Positions 38,325 to 51,787 of a stretch of DNA of 64,000 nucleotides are shown in pieces. The translations under genes and the position numbers were made by a program. Origin of the DNA: Gonatopus flavifemur (Eukaryota; Arthropoda; Insecta; Hymenoptera; Dryinidae); NCBI GenBank assembly GCA_018340375.1, contig JAFFJZ010000003.1, positions 2,108,001 to 2,172,000 on the forward strand, read 5' to 3'. The notes below the pieces were generated by a model. It was not told the origin of the DNA, searched no databases, and worked only from the letters and a program-made list of their open reading frames with translations. Numbering within the stretch: the stretch's first letter is position 1; every line of letters begins with the position of its first letter.

Positions 38325-41300
38325 CTACTGATTACATTTTTCTAAAGGATTCATCCGTGTTCCTACTGCACAGTTGAATGCTTCTCCAAATGTTTTGACA
38401 TTTTTCACCATAGTATTCAATCTGATTTGTGGAGAAAGTTTCGCAGAAAATGGCGATGAATCAAAAGCGCCGTCCTTCCACACATGACAAAATCGCTGTA
38501 CGAATAAAAAGTATCAATTTCCCATACTCATTGTATGACATCAATGGTTTTTGTTAAAAATATGATATAGTTGAGAAACCAAAGAAAAATGGCAATAAAA
38601 ACATTATCAGAAAATCTCTAAGTGAACAATGACGCTGAGTTGATGAGAAAGATTCATTCGTGTAAGATTTTCCAATAACAGGCATATCGATGTAAAAAAG
38701 TGATTTTGTATCGAGTCTGATACTTACGGAGCCAAATGCGATGAAAAATAATGCGCTCTCGGTAAATCTATTGCGCTGATAGATTCTTGGTGTATTAGGC
38801 GTTCTCTCTGGGTTGGCCCTTTGAGAGAAGAATATGTCATGTACAAATCGCAAACCAATTACATCCGGAAGAATTAATGACATCAGTTCGGGGGTTGTGA
38901 GCTGGAATTGATGAAATCAAGTGTGAATTTTCGATGTCATGAAATTCAGATGAAAAGCAATGAATGTGAACAAGGTGAAGTCTTGAACATATCTCTCCCG
39001 GAAGGGAAAAACCTTCTAAATGTTATTGCAATGAAAAAGTAATTTCAAATCGCATATCACCACTCATATTCAACTGTATTTAAGTTTTAATTCACTCCAA
39101 ATAAAAGTTTAGTTATACTAACTGAATTTTTTCTTTTGAGAGCGGACTTTACGGAAAAATCTGATTCCTTTCAAGTTAATTGATGGAATGACTGAAATAC
39201 CTCTGCCGAAGAATATCCCTTGCTTTTTGGGTCATATTTCAATTGATTCTCAATGCACTTCTCTTTTTCGTGATAATTTGGGCAGTTCTTCCGGAGAGCA
39301 TTCGCATCTGGATGGGCAGTGTAATTCCCAGCACAATCTTTTTTGACCAGTAAAAATTATTATTCGTGTGAAATATTGTTGTTCCAAACGATATATTTTA
39401 TTCGGAATTCTTTCAATTCCGATATACTCACCTTCCAAGTAGTAAATTCGAGCTATTTCTCTACTCCACATGAATCCCAAACCAGTGTACTTCAATCGGC
39501 TTCAATAACGATAAATTACATTACAACATAATACACATATGCACGATGATTGCATTATAACATAATTTCGATAATATTCATTCTTCCTGTCATTCACGGA
39601 CAATCGGAAAAACTGACCAACGAAGATTTGAAGCTTTTGAAATGTGTTGTTATAGAAGGATGCTCAGAATAAAATGAATAGAGAAAGTAAACAATGAAGA
39701 AATACTTGAGAAGGTAATGAAGAAAGAAATCTTTTGAAACATGTCGTTAAAAGAAGAAGTAATTTGATAGGACACGCGTTAAGGCATGTTAGTTTATTGA
39801 AAAAAATATGAGAGGGAAAAATGAACGATAAAACTTGTGAAGGTGGACCTAGGTCAAGTTATATGAAGCAAATTGTACGAGATAAGGGCTATCGTAGATA
39901 TGTAGAAATTAAGCGTTCAGCGGATAATAGACAGGGTTGAAGGATTTCATCAAACTAGCCATGAAACTGCCCTATTCCAAATGTCCGACAGATAATTTTC
40001 ACGATGATTTCCGACGGAACCAGACAGAATTTTCACCGGAATCTGTCAGGATCTGTCGGACATTTTTAATAGGGTGATTACTTCATGATGATGATGTGAT
40101 TCACGACAATTCCTTTCACAGCTCTTCAAATTGTCTACATGGATTCTCAATATCTTTCACGGAACATGATACAATCAATTTATACACAAATTTTGCTGGA
40201 GAAGTCGATATTTTCTGCTGCTACAGCTCAAAAATCGATGACAAAACTCCTGTGATGGCAAGCGAATGCTACACGGAGAAAAATGATGGTTTAAATATTA
40301 CTACATTTTGTACAAAAGTAGTGCTATAAGTGAAATAGTATATAATATCTACAACTGAATGTAGTGAAAATTCATGCTTTATGATGTGAAGTTGCGTCAA
40401 ATCGAAAGATTTTCCAAATCCAACAGCTCAAAAAATATTGTTATCCAAAGGTATGTAATCTTTGACTTACTCTGAACTCGATGGATCGAGAACACGATCT
40501 GCCCACAGTGCACTTGGTACAGCTGAAAATGATTATAACAACGATAATTGTGAATTACAATCGTCGATAAATGTATGCAATATAATCCCCTCTGAGGAAA
40601 ATCTTTCTCATTTTGCTGCAGAAAACGTGATTTTTCTGCCTGTAACTGGTAAAAAGAATACGATTTTCAGGATGGCGATTCTAAGATTTTTGACCGAAAT
40701 ATTTCCAAAATTCGTTAATTTTCATTCAAAAACTTTCCATTCTTGTTCGAAATTGTTAGATTATTCCTTTCACAGCATTTTCTCTATGTGGCGATTGAAA
40801 ATTTTGCTCAAGAACACTCAGTAAATTCTTCTAAATTTATTCGTCGTAATTTCTACAAGAGTAATTGATCGATTATCACATAGAAGTATAGGGATGGAGC
40901 TTTGAAAACAGTGACTCTACTTTTTTATGAAAAACATTCAATTCATATAGATTTTCATCACTGTTCAGTTACTGTCCTCGAAGTCCCATCCCTACATCGT
41001 GAAGAATATGGAGAGTTCTTATTCTTCACACTGTTGGCGGAGTTCGTCCCTTTTATCGTGGGGGAATTGTTCTTCCATAACAAATGATGAATTTTTCCAC
41101 CGCTTTGAGGAATTATCTTATTTCTTTGGTGTTGAATCCTCTCAAATTATGGTGAAAAACTTCCCATCTATGGGAAGACTTTTTTGCCCCCATTTGTTTT
41201 GGGAAAGTCTCACAATCTTTTCTTACAGCGAACGTGAAATAACTCATGCGCGAGCAATGCAAGATGGGGAATACAAAAGGACACTTATTGAATGATATTT

Positions 41301-44300
41301 TTAACATATTTCTGCAATTTACTTTCGTGATATTTCATTTGTAAATTGAAAGACGGGTATTCGCTGCCACATCAATGGGGCGTTTTGGAGAGAATGCTCA
41401 GTGGGGATATATTTCATGTGAAAACATCTCCATATGAATTATACAATTATCTCTAGAGATCATTCGGAAACAGTATATTTACCGGTACCATTCTTCGTAT
41501 GAATAAGATGAATATCTGTTGCGTGATAAATTTCGGTCCTACAAATAACATCATTATTAGCCATTATGGGAGGGATTTGTTTCATTTGTTTGGTATATAA
41601 GAAGCATAACATAATTATAAAAGAGGGAGATAAATTTGGTACTTTTCGTGATGATTCTACACTCGCATTGAGAACCGGAAAGCATGGATGCGGTTATAAA
41701 TGAATGCTTCGCTGTGAAATTACTTACATATTCAAAGTTTCGTCGAACGAGTAACTTATTGTAGGTCGAATATTACTTAACTCTCCAAATCTTGAACGGC
41801 CCCTGACAGTCGTGAGCGGAGCAAACATAACCGGTTTATTTTCAATGTGCTATTGTGAGAAAAATAAAGAAGGATGATGAGAGCTCTCCAAATCCACACT
41901 GTGAAGAAAAACTTCGGAAAACTTCCAGTACCGTACTGGAAGCAATTAACCTGTACATTTGTACTGAAAAATTATATTCAAATCATAGAAATTCCAGTAC
42001 AACAGGAATTTTGCCGCATGTAAACTGAAAAATATGCCACAAACAGAAATTTTCCAGTTCCTGGGTACTATTTCTGCAGTTGAGAGTCAACCACTGAATG
42101 GAACCAGTGAAAAGTCACTGGGCAAAAATTCTGCCCCGTAAAAAGTTTTCTGAACATTTATTGACTGTTTCTATTATTTTTCACAGCAACAGATTTGAAT
42201 TGTCAGAAAATCAATCTGAATATTCAGATGCATCTTCCAAATTTATCCATAAGGTGTATAATTTTCTGATCATTTAGATCTGTTGCTGTAAAAAATTACG
42301 AAAGCGGTCACAATTTTGAGAAAATTTCTTGTAGGGCGTAACCCCAGGCGTAACAACAGTCAGATTGAATGGGTGATGGAAAACTTAAGTCTCAATGATA
42401 GTGACAGCCTTCGAATACGAAAGATCCACGTTTATGGACAGTGAGTTGGTACACAACGTCTTAATGAATAAAATAATCGAATGAAATATCACTCACGTTG
42501 GGATTAGTTTGAAAAACTATTAAATCCGTGAAGACATTTTTGGCAGTTGGATACGTTTGATTTAACATACTCATCCTTATCTGATTTAACCGATTCCGGA
42601 AGTATACTCTGCAGGGTGTAGAGACGATGTTCTTAATTCCTTCACCGAATTTAGCATAGACCTCTTGGAAGGTATCACTTATCTGAAATGAAGGATATCT
42701 GAATTTTGAAATCATTTTTCTACGTATTATTCTTCGATTTGATTCTGAAATGTTGCTGTAATATTGTTGCAATGTAGAAATTATGTTTAGCGCTATTATC
42801 GACAGGATTATTGCAATAATATCGTATAGTTGCCTCCTAATGTCACTGCAATCTTAGAAGAAAATGACAGACATGAGATTTCAGGTAGATTCGAGGAAAT
42901 CTTGTGAACAAAACTGTCTTTGGGGGTCTTGGAAATATTCTTTTTGCAGTGCAATTTCAACACCGTAATGTTCAATTCTATCAGGATTTGGACATTTTTA
43001 AGTTTCTTACCCAAACTTTCTTTGGAAATTATCGTAAAAAAGTTTGTATCCAAAAACTTCTATGATTGTACGAAGATTTTCGAAAATTTTCTTTGTCAAT
43101 CCACAGAGAAAGTTCGAATATTGTTGTCCCAAAACAAGGTGGTAAATTCCCAAGCATTTTTGTTTGAAATTCAGAAACTTTTTTTTACAGTGTGGACTTG
43201 ATCTTCGTAGGTCAGATTTATATTCGTTGTGAGAAATATGGAGAGTTTTTCCTTACTTCAGTGGTAGATTCTATCTCCTGATTGTAGGGAAGTTGTTTTG
43301 CAATAAGAATAGGGGATTTTTCCTCCATTTGAAAGAACAATTCTTGTTTTTAGAAACACCATCTCTCAAAAAGTAAAGGACAAATCTACTGAGTTTTGAA
43401 GTAAAGTTTCTCAAGATAGAGGGATTTCACGGATCTCTTTGTTTGGGGGAAATTTCGACTGTTATTTTTTGATTCTGCACGGAAAGATCGAGTTCATTAA
43501 TATTCAAAAAATGAACTGTCAATTTAGGGAAAAAGAATTACTCACCAAATGTTCATAACCTTTACCATCGGTTAGTGCTTTGGTAAACGCGTAATAAGCT
43601 AAATGGTGTTGGAATTGATTTCGAACAATGCACATGTCCTCCCAACTGAAACAATGTACATAACGCACTTATAAGAAAACTTGAATATGTGAATAATTAA
43701 ATAAAGGAATAAATTCCAAAGAACAGGGAAAGTTTTGCCACATTTAAGGAATTTTTAATGAAAAATTTCTCCGTCATGAACATTTTGTGTTCTTATAATC
43801 ATGGATATTCATCACCGACGAACGAAAAATGATATAAAATAATTATTGCCGAGTTTTGTATTTTCAGTTTTGTACATAGATTCTTTAACTTGAATTCTGA
43901 AATCTACAAACTTTGTTATGAGTTCAGTTCCGAGGAAGTGTGAACAGAGAAAAAAATAACAACCGATAGGACGACCTAATCGTCTGTGTTCCGTTAAAAA
44001 TCGCAATTATCATCAAAGACGTAACCCTGGTGAAAACGAAGCGTATGGAGTGACGCGAAAAAGTAAACGAAACAGTATCCGAGCGTAGAAGAAACGGATA
44101 TTGAAATGTTTTTACGCCACATCTGTCTGAACATTCGCTTTTGTGAGCAAAAACTTTCACCAGGTAAAAGTGGTTTTCCGAACATTTCGAACCCGTCTCA
44201 GAGACACACAGGAATTCAAATCAGGCAAACACCTTGGGTACAACACAACAGAAGTTGATCATGTACAAATGCTGGCAAATTTTATGTGACAATCACACAA

Positions 44301-47300
44301 TATAATCAAGAATTGTAATTTTTTTCCGTTATAACAATGTGGGAGCCACAAGGTTTCGTTGAATTCCACAACTTATCGTTGGCTAAAATATTCCCAATGG
44401 CATACATATTGTGCAATTTTTATAGAAAAAAACTTGGAAACTTTTTTGCGGTGGCATTTGTAATTTGGTCAGCTCTCGAGTGACCAAAAGGGAAATTAGA
44501 TAAAATGATTATACTGAACCTGGATATTGGAGGTGCTACGCCATTGAAATCTGTTAAAAATTGTATCATCATTTGCCTGAGCGATGGAGACAGGGTTATC
44601 ATGTTCTTTTCCACAAATCGTAAATGAATATGATTCACTGTAAAAGAAGACAATATCAAAACGTACTGGAAAAAACTGTTTTTGATCATGGATGTGGAAA
44701 AAATACATCGCAGTTACATGTACATTTACCGAATATGCATCCGAACCAGGAAGAGACAGAGGAGAATTGAATAGATGTTAAAAATAATACTCATTTGTGG
44801 AAAAAGAATATCAATAGTAGGGGTGCACACGAGACTCGCGTCAAGAACTTGGAAAATGATCTATATTCATCATTCTACTGTTTGTAAGACATGGTTTACT
44901 AAACTCAATTGAAGCTTCGCATCAGACGGAACAAATTCGTGACAGGTTTTGATCTTGCAAATGAAAATGATCAAGATCTATATCGAGATCTGCATTGAGC
45001 GTTGCACCGAGACGAGACGAGACTGACAAACGATACCGGAAGCATATCTTGGTTGATCTTGTTTATGAAATCGGAATGATCGATTATTCCGTTTCATTAG
45101 ATACGAAGTCGGAATTCTGTGCGGTGGATACCTCATTGGAACACGTTTAAATTAAGATGATGTATTCTTTTTCAGTCTCGACGAGAATATCGTGTGCACC
45201 CCTAATCAATAGATACAGTCTTCTGTCCGAATCGCTGAATCCAAATTTTTGTATCCAGTTTTTATCGAATTTTATTAAGTTTTCGCAGGAACGCAATATT
45301 TTTTGTATAGAAAAAAAATGAACTTGAGGTCTCGAAAGACATCAAAAGGGGAAAAATGTTTACTGGGATGAAACTTTCTTGAATCATTTGTGTGAAAATA
45401 TAAATCGCAGCGGTGTGTTTATCAGATAAAGATCCATACCAAGAAAATAATAAACAATACTATGAGGAATGAAATTGGATGATCGAGAGAAAATATGTAT
45501 TGAGAAAACCCAGAAACTTTTGATTTTGTTCTCATGGTTTCCTATCAATTGTAATTTTCTAATATCTTGACTCTTTGACTGTTGAATCCAAATGAACCTT
45601 CGATACAATAAATTTCAATTACTCAGTCTATCGAGGGATTATTCTCCTACACGGAAAAAAAGTAATTGGAACAACTAATTAAATAGGTGCAACAACTGAT
45701 TGGTTGGTTGCAACAACTCGTAAGCGCATATGCACCTGTTCACTTAACTGTTCCAACTACCCTTTTTTCCGTGTAAGCAATCAATTGAACATAAAATAAT
45801 TTTGAGTAGAGGAGGATATGCTGAGCAATTTTGAAGCCCAACATTATGGTATTACAATTTCTCAACAACTTGAGTTCCTTCAATCCTGTACAACGGAAGA
45901 GATTGCTTGAAATTCGAAGGATTCATTGTCAATTCTTGATACGAATTTTATGTAAAAAATGACATTCAGTTCATTTTCATTTCAACTCTACTGTGCTATT
46001 CTTTTATTACTCAAGAGGATGTTGCTTTGTACGTCAATAATTATCAAGGAGTGGTCAAAAAACCCAGTTCTTATACCGATTTATAAACAAAACAAAAAAG
46101 ATCTAGAACATCATTTTATTTCTCTGTCGCTAGATGAGAACACTATGAATGGGCGGTCTTCCACAATATCTATGTATTTGTATCTAATTTTTATCGAATT
46201 GTTATAAAATATCTCCCATTCCTTAAGAATACTCCCTTCATACCGAACTGCTTATTATTATAATAAAAATCGTACTTATTGTCTTTTCAGATGTACGCAG
46301 GAGTAATGACACCAGGCTCTGGAAATAATCCGGGGACTCCACAAAGATTGGCACTTCGTCTCCAGACAAATAGGACAAATCCATCACAACGTATTTCCAA
46401 TTGATCTGAATAACATGGAAATCATTCAATGCCATACGTGTATAAGATGTGCATAATTTTTCATTGAAAATCTGTAGTTACCAGTAATTTTGGCACATGG
46501 ATTCTGAGTTTACGGTCCCACAATGATTGTATGTTGCTGGATGATAATAATGTTCGATTCGAATGAGCTGATGCCAGGATTTCCTGGAAATAATGATAAT
46601 ATCCCATACAGCACGCTTGTCCCGATGAAAGAATCATAAGAAATTCTTCATGAATTAATTGTGGGGTCCTTCAAGAGTCTCCGTTAGGACAATTCAGAAT
46701 TAATCCTTATGAATCCCTGGTATTGATAATAACAAATTCTCAAGAATTCTTCATGAATCTTTTCAGAATTGACATAGCGGGAATTAATTCGAGACCAGCT
46801 TTTGATATATAGCTATAGCTCTCTAGAGCTGATCAATTCTGATAAATTGAAATCAAATAGAAAGAAAAACAGTCCATATATCGAGGGAAATAGAATTAAA
46901 TCATTTAAATGATGGTGAGGTATATAATGATTAAAAAAACATTGCGAATTTATGGGTCTATAAAAGATCACTTACTTGTAGTCTTAATCGAAAGGTGAAT
47001 AAGGCTTGGATTTGGTTTTCGAGTTCAATGTTTGTTGGCATTGTTGATCTAGTGCCGAGGAAAGTATAATTAGCGTATATATTGAGAAACTTGACCAAGA
47101 AAGGTTTATATAAGTTTTGTAGAGTATGTAGATTCACGTCTTTGGTTAATCCATAGAATGCTTCAGGTGGTTTTTTCAACTGAAAATTCATATCAAAATC
47201 AATTCACCGTGATAAATCAATGCTTCTTTACATGGAAAAGTTCGAATAGATAATCATAGGGAGTTTTCATTTATGAATTATTCACCAAGTATATCAATGT

Positions 47301-50300
47301 TCAACGAATAATAGTATTATTCAAAATAACTTCACACGAATCAAACTTTTTCAATGAGAGAACATCCTTGATCTATTTCACAAAAGTGTGCCAAAACTCA
47401 ATAAATTCTGGAAATTAATCCTGAATAATACTGGAAAATTTCTGCCAAGGCAGGGAAAACAGGTGTGCGTAAAACATTGGAAAACTGTCAACGTACAGTG
47501 ATATGATCCGAGGTGATATATATGTCAAACAATGCATCTGATATGACTCCATCGTCCGCATATCTAGAGAGAGTTCTTTGAAGTTTTTCAATTGGCCGAG
47601 TATTATCAGCCATTGGCCACGGTCCAGCTTCAAACAACGTGGTCGTCATTTTTTTAATACTTCCTTTGATTTGAAAATCTGAAACATTCAACTGTAAATT
47701 CAATATCAAAGACAAGAGAGATGAATGATGTTAGGAATTTAATGGGGAATGTCACGTGAATATTTATGTGAGAATCTTAAAAATAGTGTTACAAATATCT
47801 ATATCCCAGAAACAATTGATTCATTATCATTATGCATGGAAGGAGGATCTAAAATTACTGTGGTAGCCCTCGTGAAGAAATATTCCTGACAATTTTCGAG
47901 GATTCCAGAGACGTTCATGGGCTCCCATAGAGGGTCAGGGATTTTCAGACAAATTTGGAGAACTCCAAGAATGTCCAGAAGAGTTTTCATTGAGAACCTG
48001 TGTTCGATGAGCCAGAGTTTGTCAAAATTTCTCAATGTGGCTGAATTTTTGTCATTAGGGAAGTCGCTATGGGTAAATCGTATTGCGAATGACAGCATTG
48101 TTAGAAAAATCTGCCTGGAAATTCATGAGAACATTATGAAATTTTTTGCATAAACAGTTCATTAAATTTCATGATAAATAATTCAATAATATAATTCTTA
48201 ATGTTGGGAATTTTTGCTTCATGATTGAAAATTTTTTTCTTAATTTTCATAACTTATTCGTCGAATTGAGTAACCAATTGTTACATTCCGGGAAGAAGTT
48301 TTGAACTATTATCGAATTCAATATAAAAATATGATAAAGAATTTCGTATTAAATTTAAGAATTCTTCTAACGGTAAGAATAAATTGAAGTGCTCTCATCT
48401 AATTATATAGAGAATATCATAATTTCTATTGTCATCTTCGATATGGTTTACGGATAGGGACCCATAACTGTAATTTCAAATTTGATAAATGTGAGATCCT
48501 TATATATTATTTCCACTCTGAGGGTAAAAAAATAATGTTTCATCCATTTGAAATTCTTTCCTCCCTGTATCCGCTAACTAGCATACGATTCTACGAACCT
48601 TCCTTGACCCCACGGTATTAAAAGTGTCTTAGATTCTTTGTTATGGAGGAGGGAATCTAGTGATTTTGAAAACAAGAAAACACTTTGAATTCCTTACTTT
48701 CGTCATTGCACCATCTATAAGATTCCAGAAGGAGCTTTCCAGTCTCTGAGGTTCTTGACCATTCTGTAGAAATGTCAAATAAACCTCGTATCTTATTCCT
48801 CAGTGTCTTTGGAAAATCTTTGTACTCCTCCAACATTCCCGATTCGTTCAACATCTTTCCGCAAGTGTATTGATAGAAATCTTCACAAGGTGATTTCGAC
48901 AGGTCAACCGTTTTGAAGATGAAATCCACTGAAAATCAACCAACGCTTAAGATCTTGAAGGAATAATTGATGGCTGTTGGTTTTTTCGTAATGGATCAAC
49001 GGAAAAATCTTAAATACACACTCAGAGAAAAATCTGGTCGGCACAACTCGATTATCTCGTTATCGTAATCAAATTTCACGTCACTGCGACCGTGAATCTT
49101 TGACCATGCGAACATAGTTTCTGCAACCACGTTGCGCTTTTCTCTCAGTGCACACGGAAAAATGAAATAGCTGTGGCAGCTTCTCAGCTAGCCTGCTCTT
49201 TTGGCTGCTACAGTAGGACATCGTAGCCGTAACTGTAAAGGTTTTATCGTTGATATTTGGATAACGAAATCATTTAGCTGTTGTACATTTCTTGCTGCTA
49301 CCGCTAAGTGAGAAGTTGTGACAGCTAAAAAATAACTAATTTTTTTTTCCGCGATATATCCGAGCCTCCCTGCGATAACATAAGCGTCCCCGAAGGATTC
49401 TTAAGAGACTTGGAAAGAATCAATGAGTTCTGAAGGAATTCTTCTTACATTTTCCAAGGAATACAGCTTGAAATGGTTCTTCATGTATTGTATACAAGAA
49501 TCAATCCCATTCCAAGTATATGAAATTTTTCCTCAAATATTTTGGACACTTGATACAAAGGAAAGTGCTTTTGCATATAACTTTCAAATTATTTGATATC
49601 AATTTCTATAATAATAAGATGAGAAAATTTTAGCGTATCGTCTTACATTCGCTCTCCTGTCCGCGTACCATTGAAAGAACAACTGATTCTATGACGATGA
49701 TAAATATCAAACATTTTCTGTAAATGAAAAAAAAAACAACATTATGTTGAAATTCTCTTAGAATATGGATTTTACCCCAGAATTAGAGTATTAAATTATC
49801 AATGTCGAATGTTTCTTCAAAGATACGTCCTCGCGGACGTTTTTGTCCAAATCTTAGACCTCCCCCTTAGAGAAAATATTGGTGAATTCTTTCAGATTTT
49901 AGGTAGAATCAGAATTGATGTTGAAGAACGTCAAAAATTTTGGAAATATTGGTTAAAAATAATAAACATACGGATATTCGTATTTATTTATCATCAATTA
50001 TCTTGTCTATAATAATAATGACATGTTCAGAAGAATCAAATAAATGCGCGCAGGAATGTGTCTTTTTAGAAAACAGCAGAGTTCACTATTTAATATAGCA
50101 ATACATGTTTTCAGTAGAATAAGCTATGTACTTTACTGATCATGTGATATGAAGTATTACGAAGTATAATGCCACGTAGTATCTTCACGAATCACTGAGA
50201 AGATAAGCAATTTCTGTAATCTCCATCATTTGATTTGAATTTTATGTACCTATAAATCAACATGTGACGTGATATAATCTACTATTTCACATATCGGGGG

Positions 50301-51204
50301 TGTCCGTGCTACGTATGACAGTGAATTTGATTACTTTTTGAAGATCTCTTTTCTCCGTATGAATGATACTTTGAGATACATTGAAAAATTCCAAATACAA
50401 TAATTTCGAATCTTTCGCACTGCACAATCTTTTTTTATGGGGAATCCAATAAATAGTTTTTTTTTCATTCATCAGTTGATTATTTTAGTGAAAGTTTTAA
50501 GATAGTAAAATCGAGGAGTAATCTTTCTATGGAATTATACACTGAGAACCCAATTTCTTAGACTGAAAGAAACTTTTCTTTGCCCTCATTCCAATGAATG
50601 TTTTTTCCGATGAAAAAAAAGTCAGTTGAATGGAAAAAGTTTTCACCAGATCGAAACGGAAAATTCTGAAATGAAAAATATTTCCATTGAAATGAATTAT
50701 TCTTTCCATCGAAAATAAGATTTTTCAGAATGAGGGCAAAGAAATTCTCTCCAAGTTTAAGAAATTAGGTTTTCCATTTAGATTACGTTGAATATCGAAA
50801 TTCAAAATTCTGGCGCACCAGTTCAGCATAGTTCCATGACGAATCCCTTTCGAACCATCAGAATCAACATGCTTTTATTGATAAATCAAGCACTGTTGTG
50901 CTATCTGGGATACTCCCTCATGAAAATCTTCAATTTTGCCACGTATCATTATGTGACCGTTTGTTCATCTTCATTCAATATTTGTATTCCAATTCAGATG
51001 ATCGGGGAGATTTGCATCAGATAAACAATACAGATCAATCTTATTTCTGATTTTAAATTCGATCTATCAATTCATCAAGCTTAATAACATTCCAATGTAT
51101 TCATTCCACAAGATATTGCAATATTTGAGTATTCAACTCATAGTAAATTTTAGTAATAAAAATAAAATGTAAACTACTCACATCGGAAGAATTGATTTTT
51201 CCAT
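38325..51204 (-). CDS. Secreted M13 neprilysin-like pseudo-peptidase, copy A (17 exons, complete)
   Basis: Exons in transcript order: 51204-51182, 49717-49647, 48928-48698, 47678-47497, 47179-46976, 46583-46482, 46405-46276, 44637-44520, 43645-43546, 42682-42497, 41849-41728, 41538-41483, 40522-40471, 39499-39432, 39337-39201, 38901-38728, 38495-38325. They total 2127 nt, giving 708 aa with every phase consistent. A signal peptide (MEKSILPIKCLIFIIVIESV start) replaces the usual membrane anchor, so the protein is probably secreted. M13 hallmarks are SPCEDFYQYTCG, SPDYFQSLVSLL, NHIHLRFVEKN, TESALFFIAFGS and the C-terminal FNC...MNP...KC pattern. The zinc site is lost: HExxH is REIAR (about 539-543) and ENIAD reads LILPD. 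The substrate-binding N-A-x-Y is YHATD. Peptidase activity is therefore not expected, as in Drosophila Nepl proteins and some parasitoid neprilysin-like proteins. The first exon (23 nt) is inferred from phase fit. Introns carry several MITEs. Confidence 0.9.
39432..39499 (-). other. Degenerate zinc-site exon of copy A (REIAR in place of HExxH)
   Basis: This 68-nt exon encodes YTGLGFMWSREIARIYYLE. It aligns with the M13 active-site segment (YGGIGxVIGHEITHGFD type). Both zinc-binding histidines are arginine, while the catalytic glutamate position is kept. The 68-nt exon of copy B (54557-54624) has REMAR at the same place. Confidence 0.85.
42140..42335. mobile_element. Fold-back element in an intron of neprilysin copy A
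   Basis: TTTTTCACAGCAACAGATTT on the left pairs with GATCTGTTGCTGTAAAAAAT on the right, with TCAGAAAAT words mirrored in between. Confidence 0.55.
44818..45204. mobile_element. 387-bp hAT-type MITE in an intron of neprilysin copy A
   Basis: Ends are perfect inverted repeats TAGGGGTGCACACGA / TCGTGTGCACCCCTA. It is flanked by 8-bp direct repeats ATCAATAG at 44810-44817 and 45205-45212, the hAT-superfamily pattern. The matching intron of copy B has a single ATCAATAG at 60147-60154 with matching sequence on both sides, i.e. the empty site. There is no transposase frame, so it is non-autonomous. Confidence 0.9.
45650..45773. mobile_element. 124-bp TA-flanked MITE (ends CACGGAAAAAA)
   Basis: Inverted ends CACGGAAAAAA / TTTTTTCCGTG, each next to a TA dinucleotide. 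The interior repeats GTTGCAACAACT-like words. The same intron in copy B lacks it. The TA duplication suggests a Tc1/mariner-type MITE. Confidence 0.7.
48764..48784 (-). other. 21-bp exonised intron remnant in neprilysin copy A
   Basis: Copy B has an 81-bp intron at this point. In copy A the two flanking exons are continuous except for 21 bases that still begin GT and end CTACAG. Too short to splice, they read in frame as seven residues (GLFDIST) between IR and EWS. Confidence 0.8.
49018..49356. mobile_element. Two adjacent MITEs in an intron of neprilysin copy A
   Basis: The first (about 49018-49151) has ends ACTCAGAGAAAA and TTTTCTCTCAGT. The second (about 49150-49356) starts ACACGGAAAAATG and ends AATTTTTTTTTCCGCG, with many AGCTGT/CAGCTA words inside. 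The matching copy B intron (63632-63801) is 170 bp and has neither. Confidence 0.6.
50543..50775. mobile_element. Fold-back element in intron 1 of neprilysin copy A
   Basis: Left CCCAATTTCTTAGACTGAAA...TTTGCCCTCATTC is mirrored by right GAATGAGGGCAAAGAAATTC...TTTAAGAAATTAGG. The arms are about 60 bp. Confidence 0.65.
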
Positions 51205-51787
51205 GTCTCTCCAAATAGAAAATTTGTTCCGATTCGACGTTGAATTAATTTTTCTCATTATAATCTTCATTCCCAGTAAATCGAAGAAATACCACAGCCA
51301 CGAGTGCAAAAAGATCGCATCCATGCAATATTCTTATATGCTGAGGTTTTTTTTATAAATAAATCAACTGATAAAATATTTTATGACAAGTCGATGTGAC
51401 GAACGAACTCACGTACATAACAATTTTAATGTTTCACAAAATCGCTTTCATCAAAAAATAAAAAAAAGTATGATATATGTCCTGCACATCCCTGAATTAT
51501 ATATGCTTTGTTATTGGGATTTCTGCTAACATTACTTGAAATTTATGTGAGGATATGAAAAGTTCTTTATGAATGTATACATGAAATTTGAGATAATTGG
51601 GTATAACAAAGATGATATATTTATTATTATATATAATCCTATCAACTTTTTATGTTTAGTCTCATCCATAACTGTATGTTCATGCCCTTACATGAATTCT
51701 CTCTCAACTTTTATAAATTTCATTCATCATATGTAGCGTATATATAATTCTTTTTTATCAGAAATATTCAAGACAAAAATCATATGT

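Noticed and set aside
40471..40522. Alternative reading of the 52-nt neprilysin exon as LYQVHCGQIVF, resembling the M13 IVFPAG segment
   Set aside because: Splice phases on both sides, and better conservation between copies, support the other frame (VPSALWADRVLDPSSS).
44420..44689. 89-aa frame extending past a neprilysin exon
   Set aside because: Only 44520-44637 is exon; the ends are intron read-through.
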